A program made the translations under genes and the position numbers. From an uncultured Eubacteriales bacterium (GTDB taxonomy: Bacteria > Bacillota > Clostridia > Christensenellales > CAG-138): a stretch of 36,414 bases of DNA. Shown piece by piece: positions 1 to 8,584 of this stretch. The DNA lies in contig CADAGD010000012.1 in the NCBI GenBank assembly GCA_902787375.1, positions 1 through 36,414 of the forward strand. Reading direction: 5' to 3'. Under the pieces are notes generated by a model. It was not told the DNA's origin. It searched no databases and saw only the letters and a list, made by a program, of their open reading frames with translations. The first letter of the stretch is position 1. Each line of letters starts with the position of its first letter.

Positions 1-1
1 T

Positions 2-91
2 GCGAGCAAATGGATATGTATTTATACGGGCGCGGCGCTTGCCGTACTGTTCTTCGTAAAGCTCACAGTGATGGGCGTAAAGAGCTACCGT
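2..91 (+). pseudogene. Inverted fragment of the PMT mannosyltransferase gene
   Basis: Read on the plus strand from base 2, this stretch encodes ASKWICIYTGAALAVLFF followed by VKL. That closely matches the conserved membrane segment that follows the first transmembrane block of bacterial PMT (GT39) mannosyltransferases, which usually resembles ASKWTGIYAGAGLAVLFF. The neighbouring PMT gene lies on the minus strand and stops at base 85, just where this segment should come about 15-20 residues later. The sequence is therefore the continuation of that gene in the wrong orientation. The junction lies somewhere between about bases 64 and 105, where a short near-palindrome (TAAGC-A-GCTTA, 93-103) sits. 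The cause may be an assembly or amplification fold-back at a contig end, or a real local inversion. The end coordinate is approximate. Confidence 0.6.
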
Positions 92-1830
92 TTAAGCAGC
101 TTATTTGTATCATCGCCTATATCCATGCATATAAACTTATACATGAAATATGTCATAAGAAGTGTGAAGAATACGCCATAAACATCGACAGTGGCTATCC
201 TCGTCTGAGTGAAGTGCATGAAATCAAACGCGAATATGAATGTTGAGAACATGGCAAGACTCGAACGCTTTAAAAGGCGTTTGCCGAAGCAATACATTAT
301 GGGTATCATCGCAATGCCGAAAAGCGTTCCCATAATGCGCCACCCAAAGGGCTTCATACCGAAAATCAGTATTCCGAGAGCTATTATAAGCTTTCCAAGC
401 GGCGGATGTGTCCACTCGTACACGGTTAAATTGTTAATATGCTCCCACGCGGTGCGTCCGTGATACAGCTCATCAAAATACATTCCGTTATAATAGCTTG
501 GGAATTCCGGTACCGAGCTCTGCTCATCAACAAGTGCCGCAGCAGAAGCGTCAGCCGCCGTGCATTCGATAAGCTTTCCGTCCGGGTCAAAGAAAGCTAT
601 CTCGTTCATCACAAGGTCAGGATCATTTGCTCTGCCCGAATCGCCGCCAACGACCTTGAGCGTTACACCCGTGGTTTCCGTCGCGGCGTCAATGGAGCTT
701 TTTTCAAGCTTTGCCCATCGGAACATGTTCCCGTATTCGTTACGGTCGTTGTCGGACATGGCAATCTCTTCACCGTTGTCGGTTATCAGGACGTAATTTA
801 CATATGAAATTCCGGAGTTCTGCCATATATCCGAGATCTTTACCGACCTGTTGAACTCTATTCTTGCGGTATCGCCTATGTTTCCCGACCATGGCTTTGT
901 CGGGAAATTAAGCGTGCCAAGACGCAGAATGGCTATCACACCGTAAACCGCCGTGAGTGCGATAGTGAAAATCCAATCTGTCTTTTTGAAATGCAGTTTG
1001 GTATCGGTCGGCCCCGGCATTGTTCCGCCTTTGCAGTCAAAGAATGAGAAGCCCTTTATAAGCTCCAATTCGGAAATTGACCTGGAAGCTTTCTTCGCAG
1101 TTGAAACGGCATCGTTCCCCGACTTGCCCTCTTTCGACCTTCTCAGAACAAAGATGACCGCTGCAGCAATCAGAACGACCGCTATAAGTATATAGGGCAG
1201 CGCACTTCCCCCGCCTGCTTCGGCATCGGCGTCCGTGTCCTCATTGGTTCCGGTAAAAAACGGTATTATCTCACCTGATGCGTTTTCGAGCTTTTCTACC
1301 TGAAAACCATCAAACCATGCATCGCCATGCGAGACCTCGCCATATCCGCCTATCCTGCATGAAACGGTAAGCTTTTTCTGTTGGGGGCCGGTCTTTCCGA
1401 CCAACTCAACCTTTTGCCAGCCATTATCGCCTAAAAGAGCTTCGGAGCGTGCAATGACCTCCCTCAGAGCTATATTTGCTCCCGCACCGTTTTCCACGGC
1501 TTCGGTTCTTATATAGCAGGAAAGTCTGTAGATACTCGAAGGCTCAACGGCTATCGTCTGGTACAGCGCGGCATCGTCGTCGCTGTAAACGGATATATGC
1601 AGAACCGTACCGCGCTCCTCGTCCTGCTCACAGGTAAACAGCGCGTTTTCTGTGTTGTTCAGATATTCCGCCTCATATGAATGACAGCTCCAGCCGACAG
1701 GCTGCAGGTCTTCTTCGTTGTATTCTTCAAAGTCACCGTTTGTTATAAGCGTTTCGTTCTCCGCATATACGGGCAGCACGGCGGCAACGCTTAGCAACGT
1801 CACAAAAAGCACAACCAATAATTTCTTCAA
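85..1830 (-). CDS. PMT-family (GT39) mannosyltransferase with extracytoplasmic CBM-like domain, C-terminus disrupted
   Basis: This is a dolichyl/polyprenyl-phosphate-mannose-protein mannosyltransferase-like membrane enzyme, expected to transfer mannose from a lipid carrier to surface proteins or glycans. Residues 1-23 are a signal peptide. Residues ~27-182 form a CBM4/9-like beta-sandwich starting NGDFEE. A transmembrane helix follows at ~211-229 and another at ~286-303. A second extracytoplasmic insert precedes the PMT signature FDELYHGR (catalytic Asp-Glu, ~453-454) and the WTHPPLGK and PFGWRIMG motifs. The start is a TTG preceded by AAAGGATGAG. Translation ends after 581 residues at a TAG in mid-domain, because the sequence flips strand at the window edge, so the true protein should be several hundred residues longer. 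It lies 44 bases downstream of the second glycosyltransferase, so the two are probably one operon. The family call is firm; donor and acceptor are inferred. Confidence 0.8.
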   Translation of the reverse strand: MKKLLVVLFVTLLSVAAVLPVYAENETLITNGDFEEYNEEDLQPVGWSCHSYEAEYLNNTENALFTCEQDEERGTVLHISVYSDDDAALYQTIAVEPSSIYRLSCYIRTEAVENGAGANIALREVIARSEALLGDNGWQKVELVGKTGPQQKKLTVSCRIGGYGEVSHGDAWFDGFQVEKLENASGEIIPFFTGTNEDTDADAEAGGGSALPYILIAVVLIAAAVIFVLRRSKEGKSGNDAVSTAKKASRSISELELIKGFSFFDCKGGTMPGPTDTKLHFKKTDWIFTIALTAVYGVIAILRLGTLNFPTKPWSGNIGDTARIEFNRSVKISDIWQNSGISYVNYVLITDNGEEIAMSDNDRNEYGNMFRWAKLEKSSIDAATETTGVTLKVVGGDSGRANDPDLVMNEIAFFDPDGKLIECTAADASAAALVDEQSSVPEFPSYYNGMYFDELYHGRTAWEHINNLTVYEWTHPPLGKLIIALGILIFGMKPFGWRIMGTLFGIAMIPIMYCFGKRLLKRSSLAMFSTFIFAFDFMHFTQTRIATVDVYGVFFTLLMTYFMYKFICMDIGDDTNKLLKR

Positions 1831-1874
1831 AACATCTCATCCTTTCAGGAAATCTTTTTTACCGAGGCTTCGAT

Positions 1875-3881
1875 TTATCCATTATAGCCCTTGAGGGGCT
1901 TGTTTCTGACGCACAGATCAATTACAAGATATGTAAAGAATACGAATATCACCATATTTGCAACCGAGCACCAGAATATTATATTGGTATCCCAATACAA
2001 TCCATACTCGAACAATTTGCTGTAGTAGAATGCGGCTATGCAGTTGACGAGCATGGTTGCAGAATAAGCAATATATGTGCAGAGTATCCTTCGATCATTG
2101 TAGAAGATGTATGCGAACATCAGCAGCGGAAGCGCGGGGAATATGTATCTTTCGTGCATATAATGTCCGAATGTGAAGATTCCCGCAAGCATGAATGCCA
2201 TAGAAAGCGGAAGCGCACCCTTGCACATCTTATACTTTTTGACGGCATATACATAGAGTATCAGGCTGGAGAGAATTGAAACCACCATGCCGATTGTTCC
2301 CCATTTGCCGTACGTCAATCCGAGGAATGGTACATCGACCTTCTTCCAGTTTGCTCCGATCAGAGCCCAGAAATTATAGGCGTTTACCGTCGCATATTCA
2401 TATGATGTTGCCGTTCCGTAGTATTTCTCAACAAGCCAGAACGTACTTTGGTTTCCCGTGAAAGGCACGGACACAAGTATTATTACCGCGAATGCGGAAA
2501 TAACGGCAAGCACGGTTTCCGTGAGCCTTAAAGCGATACTGTCGGTCTTGAAGCCGAACAGCCTCGCCGTTCCCTGCTTCAGCTTTGCGTTCATATAGGG
2601 AGAACCATTGATAATATACATCAGATACGCGACCGCGAATAAAGGCCCGCACATCAATGCCTGCGGCTTCATTATGATGCCGATTCCGTAAACGAGCCCG
2701 GCAAGGACGGGTCTGCGGCTATAAAGGAGCAGTATGGGTATCACAAGTGCAAGCGAAAGCGCCTGATCTATCTGTCCCCATGCGGATGAAACGAATGCCA
2801 TTACCGGCGTGAACGCGACAAGTGCCATTAACGCGAGTGCCGCGCTGCGCCTCATAGTGCGCTTTGCATACCGATATACAAGGTACGCCATTAAAAGATC
2901 TGCTATAATGCAGGGAAGCTTTATGATTATGGCAGTCATATCGGCACTTCCGCCGCCTACTATGCTGTCCAGAATGCTCATCGCCCCAAGAACGAGCATG
3001 TATCCTGGAGGATAATCACACCATTGGTCATAGAAATGAGCGGGGCCGTTTGCTACAACCCTCTTTCCCCAGTATATGAAGCAGTTAATATCGGTCTTAT
3101 GTCCGTAAAACTCCAGCGAAAGAAGGATTCTTACGATGAAAGCGGCAGCCAGTATCAATGCTATCCACAGCCAACCGTTCTTTTCGTTTTTCTTAAAAGG
3201 CTTCTTTGCCTCGGTACTGTGCCACAGCCATATGAGTACGGTCAGTATGAAGGCTATTGCGGAGCCTGTGAGTATCTGTTGTGAGGGAAAGCTTGTCGGA
3301 GCAACATCATTCGAGGTTATGGCATCACTTTTCGCTTCCGTTTGCTTTCCGAACAGTATTGCCGCGTCTTCGACTTCCTCTATTCTTACATCATCGAACC
3401 ATGCCTCACCCTTGGAAAGCGCGTTGTGACTTCCTATGCCTATGGACAGCCTTATGCTGTTTTGGTTGTCAACGGTCTTTCCTACCAGCTCTACAAGCTG
3501 CCAATCGGAATCTCCCAAAACGGCCTCGGAGGATATGCTGACTCCATATATGCCTATATTGGCTCCGGCACCGCCTTCGACGCTGTTTGTCTTGACATAG
3601 CAGGTTATCCTATAGGAGGTGTTTCCTTCCACCTCGATTTCTTGTACCAGCCTGACATCGTTATCGTTTTCCGAAACAATATGAGCGACATTCCCTTTTG
3701 AGCTGTCAACCGAGCTATCGACAGAATAGCCCTTATTCTCATACGCAATGACTTCCCATGAGTCAATGCCGGACTCAAAATCACCATTGATTATATCAGC
3801 CGCCGCATATGCCGTTATTGATAGGACAAACGCGCTGATAAGTGCAAAAAGAATCATCAATGATTTTCTTTTAGTCATCAT
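1875..3881 (-). CDS. Membrane glycosyltransferase (Gpi18/DUF2029-like, GT-C fold) with N-terminal CBM-like domain
   Basis: This is a 668-residue integral membrane protein. Residues 1-27 are a signal peptide. Residues ~30-190 form a CBM4/9-like domain (starting NGDFESG) that is clearly homologous to that of the downstream PMT gene: both share GAGANI, the SE.(L)LG...W..VELVGKT block and a closing AWFD. After a helix near 205-220 there is a multi-spanning GT-C region. It carries an Asp in an early loop (HKTDINCF), then YWGKRV, DYPPGYM and WGQIDQ, typical of Gpi18-like mannosyltransferases and undecaprenyl-phosphate-sugar users. It is the first gene of a probable two-gene operon; a TATAAT-like -10 lies ~35 bases upstream. 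Likely role: adding mannose or another hexose to a surface polymer outside the membrane. Exact substrate unknown. Start is ATG 3881 or the adjacent ATG 3878. Confidence 0.75.
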   Translation of the reverse strand: MMTKRKSLMILFALISAFVLSITAYAAADIINGDFESGIDSWEVIAYENKGYSVDSSVDSSKGNVAHIVSENDNDVRLVQEIEVEGNTSYRITCYVKTNSVEGGAGANIGIYGVSISSEAVLGDSDWQLVELVGKTVDNQNSIRLSIGIGSHNALSKGEAWFDDVRIEEVEDAAILFGKQTEAKSDAITSNDVAPTSFPSQQILTGSAIAFILTVLIWLWHSTEAKKPFKKNEKNGWLWIALILAAAFIVRILLSLEFYGHKTDINCFIYWGKRVVANGPAHFYDQWCDYPPGYMLVLGAMSILDSIVGGGSADMTAIIIKLPCIIADLLMAYLVYRYAKRTMRRSAALALMALVAFTPVMAFVSSAWGQIDQALSLALVIPILLLYSRRPVLAGLVYGIGIIMKPQALMCGPLFAVAYLMYIINGSPYMNAKLKQGTARLFGFKTDSIALRLTETVLAVISAFAVIILVSVPFTGNQSTFWLVEKYYGTATSYEYATVNAYNFWALIGANWKKVDVPFLGLTYGKWGTIGMVVSILSSLILYVYAVKKYKMCKGALPLSMAFMLAGIFTFGHYMHERYIFPALPLLMFAYIFYNDRRILCTYIAYSATMLVNCIAAFYYSKLFEYGLYWDTNIIFWCSVANMVIFVFFTYLVIDLCVRNKPLKGYNG

Positions 3882-3914
3882 ATAAAGCCACTACTCCCAA
3901 TTTATAGTCGTATC

Positions 3915-3920
3915 ATTATA
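3915..3920 (-). promoter_or_regulatory. Possible -10 box for the glycosyltransferase pair
   Basis: On the minus strand a TATAAT hexamer lies about 35 bases before the start codon of the first glycosyltransferase gene, within AT-rich DNA. No good -35 box is seen at 16-18 bases, so this is only a candidate. The remaining 3882-4029 spacer holds nothing else I recognise. Confidence 0.35.
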
Positions 3921-4029
3921 GCATATTAAATACCATTTATAAAGCAAAATTTTCTAATGAAAGAAAAATGATAAAAAAGACGTTTTTCTGTCATAAAATC
4001 AATCATGGTTTTTCGCCATACGAATAGCT

Positions 4030-4896
4030 TCAATACCTGTCAAATCCGTATAAGGAAGCATCAGCAAAACAAAAGTCCTCGTTTATAGGTCTTATCATGC
4101 TGAAATCTTCAATATTAGCATCGGAATCAAATCCTCCTTTAAAACAAACCGGCAGCGGAAATATGTACTCCTCATACCCTTTAGGAAGCAATGAAGCATA
4201 ATCCGATGAAGGCATAAAGAACAGCTCTGTCGCATGAAATGTTTTCCCGTCCGCTCCTTCCGCATATCCGGCACAGCAGCCGTTCGGGCTAATAACAAGC
4301 TCAGCGTCCTTCATTGAGTATTCATCTATAAAGCCGATAAAGTATTCCCTATCACGAATGGAATAGCCGCTGTAGCCCCTCATTGATTCGTTATAGAGCT
4401 TTACCAAAAAATCCGCTTTCGGAATATCCGGGGTGCCAAAAGAATCATCGTGCGTTCGTACTAATTTGTTCAGCCTACCGACTGACAGTTTTATCCTTTT
4501 TTGCTTTATGAATACTCTGTATCCGAATCGCTCATAAAACGCTGTATCAAACGGCTGCAGCACAGTTGCGGCAAATCCTCTTTTTTTCATAATATCAAAG
4601 GCTTTTTCAAAGAGCTTGCCGCATATTCCCCTTCCCCTGTATTCGGGCTTGGTGCATACTCCCGATACAAAGCAAATGCTTTCAGCGCGTTTCCCGAACC
4701 GCATATTCATCGGAAGCATATGCAGCATCGCAATCGGCGTTTTGCATCCATCCAAAAAGAATCCGAGTGCATAATCGGGCTTTGTTCTTGCGCTGTAATA
4801 CCAATCCGTAAATTCCCGGCTGTCATCGTCAAAGCATTCAAGCCAAAGCTTTTTCGATGCTTCGTATTCCTCCGAATCCATTATTCTCATATTCAT
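4030..4896 (-). CDS. GNAT-family N-acetyltransferase (Eis-like)
   Basis: A 288-residue acetyl-CoA-dependent N-acetyltransferase. The acetyl-CoA-binding signature is visible as VSGVCTKPEYRGRGICGKLF (motif A, R/Q-x-x-G-x-G/A type), followed by AATVLQPFDTAFYERFGYRVF, the pattern of the Eis/Acetyltransf_9 group. The C-terminal half is divergent and may correspond to a shortened second domain, since full Eis proteins are ~400 residues. The open frame extends to 5163, but the first ATG with a proper ribosome binding site (GAGGAGG, 11 bases upstream) is 4896, and a longer version would overlap the divergent gene at 4937. Substrate (amine, peptide or antibiotic) cannot be told from sequence. Confidence 0.75.
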   Translation of the reverse strand: MNMRIMDSEEYEASKKLWLECFDDDSREFTDWYYSARTKPDYALGFFLDGCKTPIAMLHMLPMNMRFGKRAESICFVSGVCTKPEYRGRGICGKLFEKAFDIMKKRGFAATVLQPFDTAFYERFGYRVFIKQKRIKLSVGRLNKLVRTHDDSFGTPDIPKADFLVKLYNESMRGYSGYSIRDREYFIGFIDEYSMKDAELVISPNGCCAGYAEGADGKTFHATELFFMPSSDYASLLPKGYEEYIFPLPVCFKGGFDSDANIEDFSMIRPINEDFCFADASLYGFDRY

Positions 4897-4936
4897 ATGC
4901 TGTATATCCTCCTCGCTTTGAGCAGATAATAATTTC

Positions 4937-5464
4937 ATGAAAAAAATCGTACTGTTAATCATAGGGGCTTTTATTGCCGCCATAATAACATGCACTTGCG
5001 GCTGTCTTGATTCCGATACCGAGTCGGAGCCATATATAGATGCCAACTCTTTATTGGAATACGACATTTCTCCTTCCGCCAATGTCGAATGGCGCACGCA
5101 TTGTCTCGCCTGCGGGCATACATACATATTCACAAGCTCGGAAAATGTAATAGGATTAAACAAGACCGAGCTTGCACGCCGCTATCCGAGCTGGGAGATA
5201 ACGACATTTTCGCGTGAATTGGTGATACTCTCAAGGGTTATTGATTGGTATTGCCCGGAGCATTGCCTGCTTTATCTTATGAATGACAGGCTCGTCATCT
5301 ATTCGATTACGGAACCAAACCTTGATATGCTGCCCATGCTCAGCATGAATGCGTCTGCGTTCAGCTTTGCGCCATCTACTGCCGACAAGCTCAGAAGCGG
5401 AATACCTTTCAATTCTTTACGGGAGATAGATGTTTTCTTATCAAAAGAAAAACAAGCGCGGTAA
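4937..5464 (+). CDS. BofC-like secreted or lipid-anchored protein
   Basis: A 175-residue protein with an N-terminal hydrophobic segment (MKKIVLLIIGAFIAAIITC) and Cys residues just behind it that could be a poor lipobox or a cleavage region. The mature part has a CGH motif, then RYPSWEITTFS, DWYCPEH and a closing LREIDVFLSKEK. This layout resembles the BofC C-terminal-domain proteins of Clostridia. Bacillus BofC is an intermembrane-space regulator of pro-sigma-K processing through SpoIVB. The gene diverges from the acetyltransferase with only 40 bases between starts, and no strong ribosome binding site is seen. Family membership is recognised by pattern, not by search. A forespore role is inference. 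Confidence 0.55.
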   Translation: MKKIVLLIIGAFIAAIITCTCGCLDSDTESEPYIDANSLLEYDISPSANVEWRTHCLACGHTYIFTSSENVIGLNKTELARRYPSWEITTFSRELVILSRVIDWYCPEHCLLYLMNDRLVIYSITEPNLDMLPMLSMNASAFSFAPSTADKLRSGIPFNSLREIDVFLSKEKQAR

Positions 5465-5484
5465 AATAGCTCATCCCGCGCTTG
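5440..5484 (-). terminator. Rho-independent terminator of fbp
   Basis: Read on the minus strand, CAAGCGCGG and CCGCGCTTG form a 9-bp stem with a ~14-base loop, followed by a TTTTTCTTTT tract. It lies ~20 bases past the fbp stop codon. The distal arm and T tract lie inside the last codons of the convergent BofC-like gene. Confidence 0.75.
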
Positions 5485-5504
5485 TCTGCATTTCAATGCA
5501 TTAA

Positions 5505-7529
5505 TCAGTAAGCTGTTGAAACCTTAACGAGCTTAGTGCTGTAATTCTCCTTAATAATGCCGTATTCGTATGCCTGAACCAGCATTTCAAGGCTGTGTAT
5601 CTCATCCTCAAGCTCTGCGCCCTTGTCCGTATCCTTAACAGTCATCTGACCCTTTGTTGCGAGTATGTCCTGAACGTCGATAGTGGCCTTGATATCAGCG
5701 TTGTCCTCTATCGCTTTCTGGAGGCTTACAAACGGCTCGTGAGCAACAATATACAGCCCGCGGGAGTCATATGTAAGCGTATAACCCGCGATGCCGGTTG
5801 TCTTCTGATAATACCTTGAGAAGCCACCGTCAATGACAATGAGCTTTCCGTTGGCTTTTATCGGGTTTTCGCCGTTTATCTTCTCAACAGGTATGTGACC
5901 GTTTACTATAACGGAGTTTTCGGTGTCTTCGATTCCGAACTCATGCATAATGCTTACAGCCATATCCTCGGTATCCTGATAGGAGTAATAAGCATTGCGC
6001 TTCTCCTTATGTGTTTTGGAATCGTCTATCTCGACTCTTTCGAATGTCGTCATCTTGTTTTTGCCGAAGAACGGAGAATCGGGCCCGCACCACAGATACC
6101 ACATGAGGTCAAGCTCATCCGCTGTCCTCTCCTCCGGTTCGATATGATAGATGCGCTTGACTTCCGCATCAAGATAATCAAACAGTTCCTTGCCATGACG
6201 CGCAACACCGCCAAGCTCTACATCCTTGAAGGTACCGTCCTCATTCATCGGAACAAGGGCATGATAGAGCAGATTGTTATTTACTACAAGATACATACTT
6301 CCCCGCTCGATAAAGAAGCGCATATGCTTCTGAAGTCGCGGGCTCTTGAGGAAGGACTGCTGAAGCTCGTCGATTATAGCCTGCTCCTCATCGGTAAGCC
6401 TGTACGGATCCTTGGGGTCTATTGTGGGGAAATCGGCGTCCTTTATGGGATAGGAAACTCCCTCTATGGTTATTGTGGAATGCTCCTTGTTTATCCCTTC
6501 AAGCAGAAGACGATGATCAAGCTTGAAATTGGGATTTCTCTTTATCATCTGACCCTCAAGCTTGTGCATTATGACGAATATAGCCTTGTGCAGCTTTGCC
6601 CTGATATTGGTTTCGGGATTGTCATAATAGGCGTCAACCGAGGTCTTTCTCGGACGGAACACAAGCGCCGACTTATATGTCTCCTGAGCGAACATAAGAA
6701 GATGACGAAGATTGATACCGTAAACATCTTCGATAAGCTCAAGGTTGCCATGACGGAAGCTGTTGGTCAGAACGCCGGATATGCAGGTCTTATCGCCCAT
6801 GGCGGCACCCATCCAAAGAATGTCATGGTTTCCCCACTGTATGTCAACGCTCGGATGCTCAAGAAGCAGATCGAGTATGCGATGAGGCTCCGGGCCGCGG
6901 TCATATATATCACCGACAATGTGCATACGCTCAACCGCAAGACGCTTTATTGTATCCGTCAAAGCAACAATGACATTCTCGGCATAGTCATAACGAATGA
7001 TGGAATCAAAGATTTCGTTATAATAAGCGTCAAGGTCGTGGAAATTGATTCGGGCTGTTAAAAGCTCATCAATAATATAAGCATATCTGGGGTCGATGCT
7101 CTTTCTGACGCGTGACCTTGTGTATTTGCTCGACACCTTGCGTCCGAGCTGTATGAGCAATCTGAGAGTCTGCTTGAGCCATCTGTCCTCATCACCTTCT
7201 CTGCTGTTCAGCTCCAGAGCTATCTTCTGCCTTGGATAGTAAACTATTGTGGCAAGTGTTTCCATCTCCTCAAACGAAAGCTCATCCTTAAAAAGCCTTG
7301 TTATCTCGTTCCTTATGACGCCTGAACAGTTGTTGAGTATGTGTTCAAACGCATCTCCCTGTCCATGAAGGTCACTCATGAAATGCTCGGTGGGTTTTGG
7401 CAGAGCGAGTATGGAACTCAAGTTTACGATCTCTGTCATTGCGTCTTCCTGAGTCGGAAAAGATTTCGCAAGCTGTTTTAAGAAGCGAAGATTCTCATTG
7501 ATCTCCTGCTCGTCGATGAATTTTTTCAT
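5505..7529 (-). CDS. fbp: Fructose-1,6-bisphosphatase class III
   Basis: Hydrolyses fructose-1,6-bisphosphate to fructose-6-phosphate plus phosphate, the committed gluconeogenic step. The 674-residue length fits the Firmicutes-specific class III enzyme (B. subtilis Fbp ~670). Metallophosphatase motifs are visible: MSDLHGQGDAFEH, VGDIYDRGPEPH, WGNHDILWMG and the later NGHIPVEK. The C-terminal signature VIDGGFSRYYQKTTGIAGYT is typical. The open frame begins at 7562, but ATG 7529 follows AAGGAAGG, and a TATAAT box overlaps the upstream part, so 7529 is the likely start. It is monocistronic by appearance: its own extended -10 upstream and a terminator downstream. Confidence 0.95.
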   Translation of the reverse strand: MKKFIDEQEINENLRFLKQLAKSFPTQEDAMTEIVNLSSILALPKPTEHFMSDLHGQGDAFEHILNNCSGVIRNEITRLFKDELSFEEMETLATIVYYPRQKIALELNSREGDEDRWLKQTLRLLIQLGRKVSSKYTRSRVRKSIDPRYAYIIDELLTARINFHDLDAYYNEIFDSIIRYDYAENVIVALTDTIKRLAVERMHIVGDIYDRGPEPHRILDLLLEHPSVDIQWGNHDILWMGAAMGDKTCISGVLTNSFRHGNLELIEDVYGINLRHLLMFAQETYKSALVFRPRKTSVDAYYDNPETNIRAKLHKAIFVIMHKLEGQMIKRNPNFKLDHRLLLEGINKEHSTITIEGVSYPIKDADFPTIDPKDPYRLTDEEQAIIDELQQSFLKSPRLQKHMRFFIERGSMYLVVNNNLLYHALVPMNEDGTFKDVELGGVARHGKELFDYLDAEVKRIYHIEPEERTADELDLMWYLWCGPDSPFFGKNKMTTFERVEIDDSKTHKEKRNAYYSYQDTEDMAVSIMHEFGIEDTENSVIVNGHIPVEKINGENPIKANGKLIVIDGGFSRYYQKTTGIAGYTLTYDSRGLYIVAHEPFVSLQKAIEDNADIKATIDVQDILATKGQMTVKDTDKGAELEDEIHSLEMLVQAYEYGIIKENYSTKLVKVSTAY

Positions 7530-7565
7530 AACCACAAATTCCTTCCTTGAATATTGTTCCATTAG

Positions 7566-7588
7566 ATTATAACATGTATTTGCATGTT
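7566..7588 (-). promoter_or_regulatory. Extended -10 promoter of fbp with an overlapping inverted repeat
   Basis: On the minus strand TGTTATAAT (extended -10) occurs 37 bases before the chosen fbp start. Immediately upstream, AACATG-6 bases-CATGTT (7571-7588) is a perfect 6-bp inverted repeat where a regulator could bind between the -10 and -35 regions. The -35 hexamer is weak. The operator idea is inference. Confidence 0.45.
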
Positions 7589-7611
7589 TTTAAATCATAA
7601 GAAAATTATAT

Positions 7612-8583
7612 TTATTTATATAGCTTCAATGCCTCGGCTATTCGGTTTCGGGTTGTTTCACGAAGCTCCTGCGGTGAAATTACCTCTACTCTGCTGCCGT
7701 ACTGACATATCCAGTTTATCAAGCCTTCACTCAAGGCAACCTCTATCCTTGCGATAAAATGCTCGTCCCCATCCTTCTTGACAGGAATATCATCGCCAAA
7801 CCTGTCAAAAAGCTCATTGAGCAACCCCATATCGCAGCGCAGAGTGACCCTTGCGACCTCCCCGCCGAACATATTCAGGCATTTCGATGCATAATCCACG
7901 GCATTGAAGTCCTCGCCGTATACCCCCTCATCGGATACAGGCCGAATAGCTTCATTTTCAAGCCGAACGTCCCTTATCCTGTCAAGCCTGAAATGAGTAA
8001 GCCCCTCCTTATCGTTCATATTCGATATGAGATAATACCTATCCTGCACCCACACCATTGCGTATGGGCTGACCACATATCTCCTTCCCTGTCTTTGAAC
8101 GACGTCACTACGCATTATGCTCCGTTTATAATACAAAAAGGATATTTTTCTGTCGGACGCAATGCCGAGGTTTACCATTTCAATCGTTCTGTAAACCTCT
8201 TCATTTGAGAACTTCACACCCTTGAGGTTTGCCGCGTTTTTAAGACCTTCACGTTGATAGACGCTCAGCATACTCAAAAGCTTTTTTGTCAGCGCGTCGG
8301 TTTTGCCCTGTGTTACAAACGGAGCAGCCTGTACTGCCGATATCATAAGCATTATCTCGGCAAGCGTGAATCTGCGATCCCCAAGATAAAAACCCTTGGA
8401 TGTTGTTTGAACATCATAACCGTATTCCGAAAGCGCTTCAATGTCACGGTAAACCGAACGGCGATCGGTGACATATCCGCGCCTGTTAAGCTCGGCAAGC
8501 AGAGCTTTGCTGTTGAGTATATGCTCGGCGTCGGTCAATTCACGCAGAATGTCGAGTAACACAAGCATCCTGACCTTCATCAT
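7612..8583 (-). CDS. WYL-domain transcriptional regulator
   Basis: A 323-residue DNA-binding regulator. The N-terminal ~60 residues form a DeoR/HTH_11-like winged helix, with the recognition region RRSVYRDIEALSEYGYDV followed by GFYLGDRRFT. Residues ~120-230 are the WYL sensor domain (PYAMVWVQDRYYLISN, HFRLDRIRDVRL), and a WCX-like C-terminal extension ends the protein. WYL domains are known to bind nucleic acids or small ligands, and they regulate stress and defence genes in several bacteria. The start ATG 8583 follows the stop of the wall-hydrolase gene by one base (TGA-A-ATG arrangement), so the two are translationally coupled. The frame opens further upstream, but those codons overlap the previous gene. 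Targets unknown. Confidence 0.85.
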   Translation of the reverse strand: MMKVRMLVLLDILRELTDAEHILNSKALLAELNRRGYVTDRRSVYRDIEALSEYGYDVQTTSKGFYLGDRRFTLAEIMLMISAVQAAPFVTQGKTDALTKKLLSMLSVYQREGLKNAANLKGVKFSNEEVYRTIEMVNLGIASDRKISFLYYKRSIMRSDVVQRQGRRYVVSPYAMVWVQDRYYLISNMNDKEGLTHFRLDRIRDVRLENEAIRPVSDEGVYGEDFNAVDYASKCLNMFGGEVARVTLRCDMGLLNELFDRFGDDIPVKKDGDEHFIARIEVALSEGLINWICQYGSRVEVISPQELRETTRNRIAEALKLYK

Positions 8584-8584
8584 A

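Noticed and set aside
10-246. 78-codon plus-strand open frame at the left edge
   Set aside because: It is out of frame with the PMT-like plus-strand reading that starts at base 2 and is antisense to the PMT gene further on.
4897-5163. N-terminal extension of the acetyltransferase
   Set aside because: It overlaps the divergent BofC-like gene, has no ribosome binding site and lacks family similarity; ATG 4896 has GAGGAGG.
5895-7061. 388-codon plus-strand open frame
   Set aside because: It lies wholly inside fbp on the opposite strand, has no ribosome binding site and no family resemblance.
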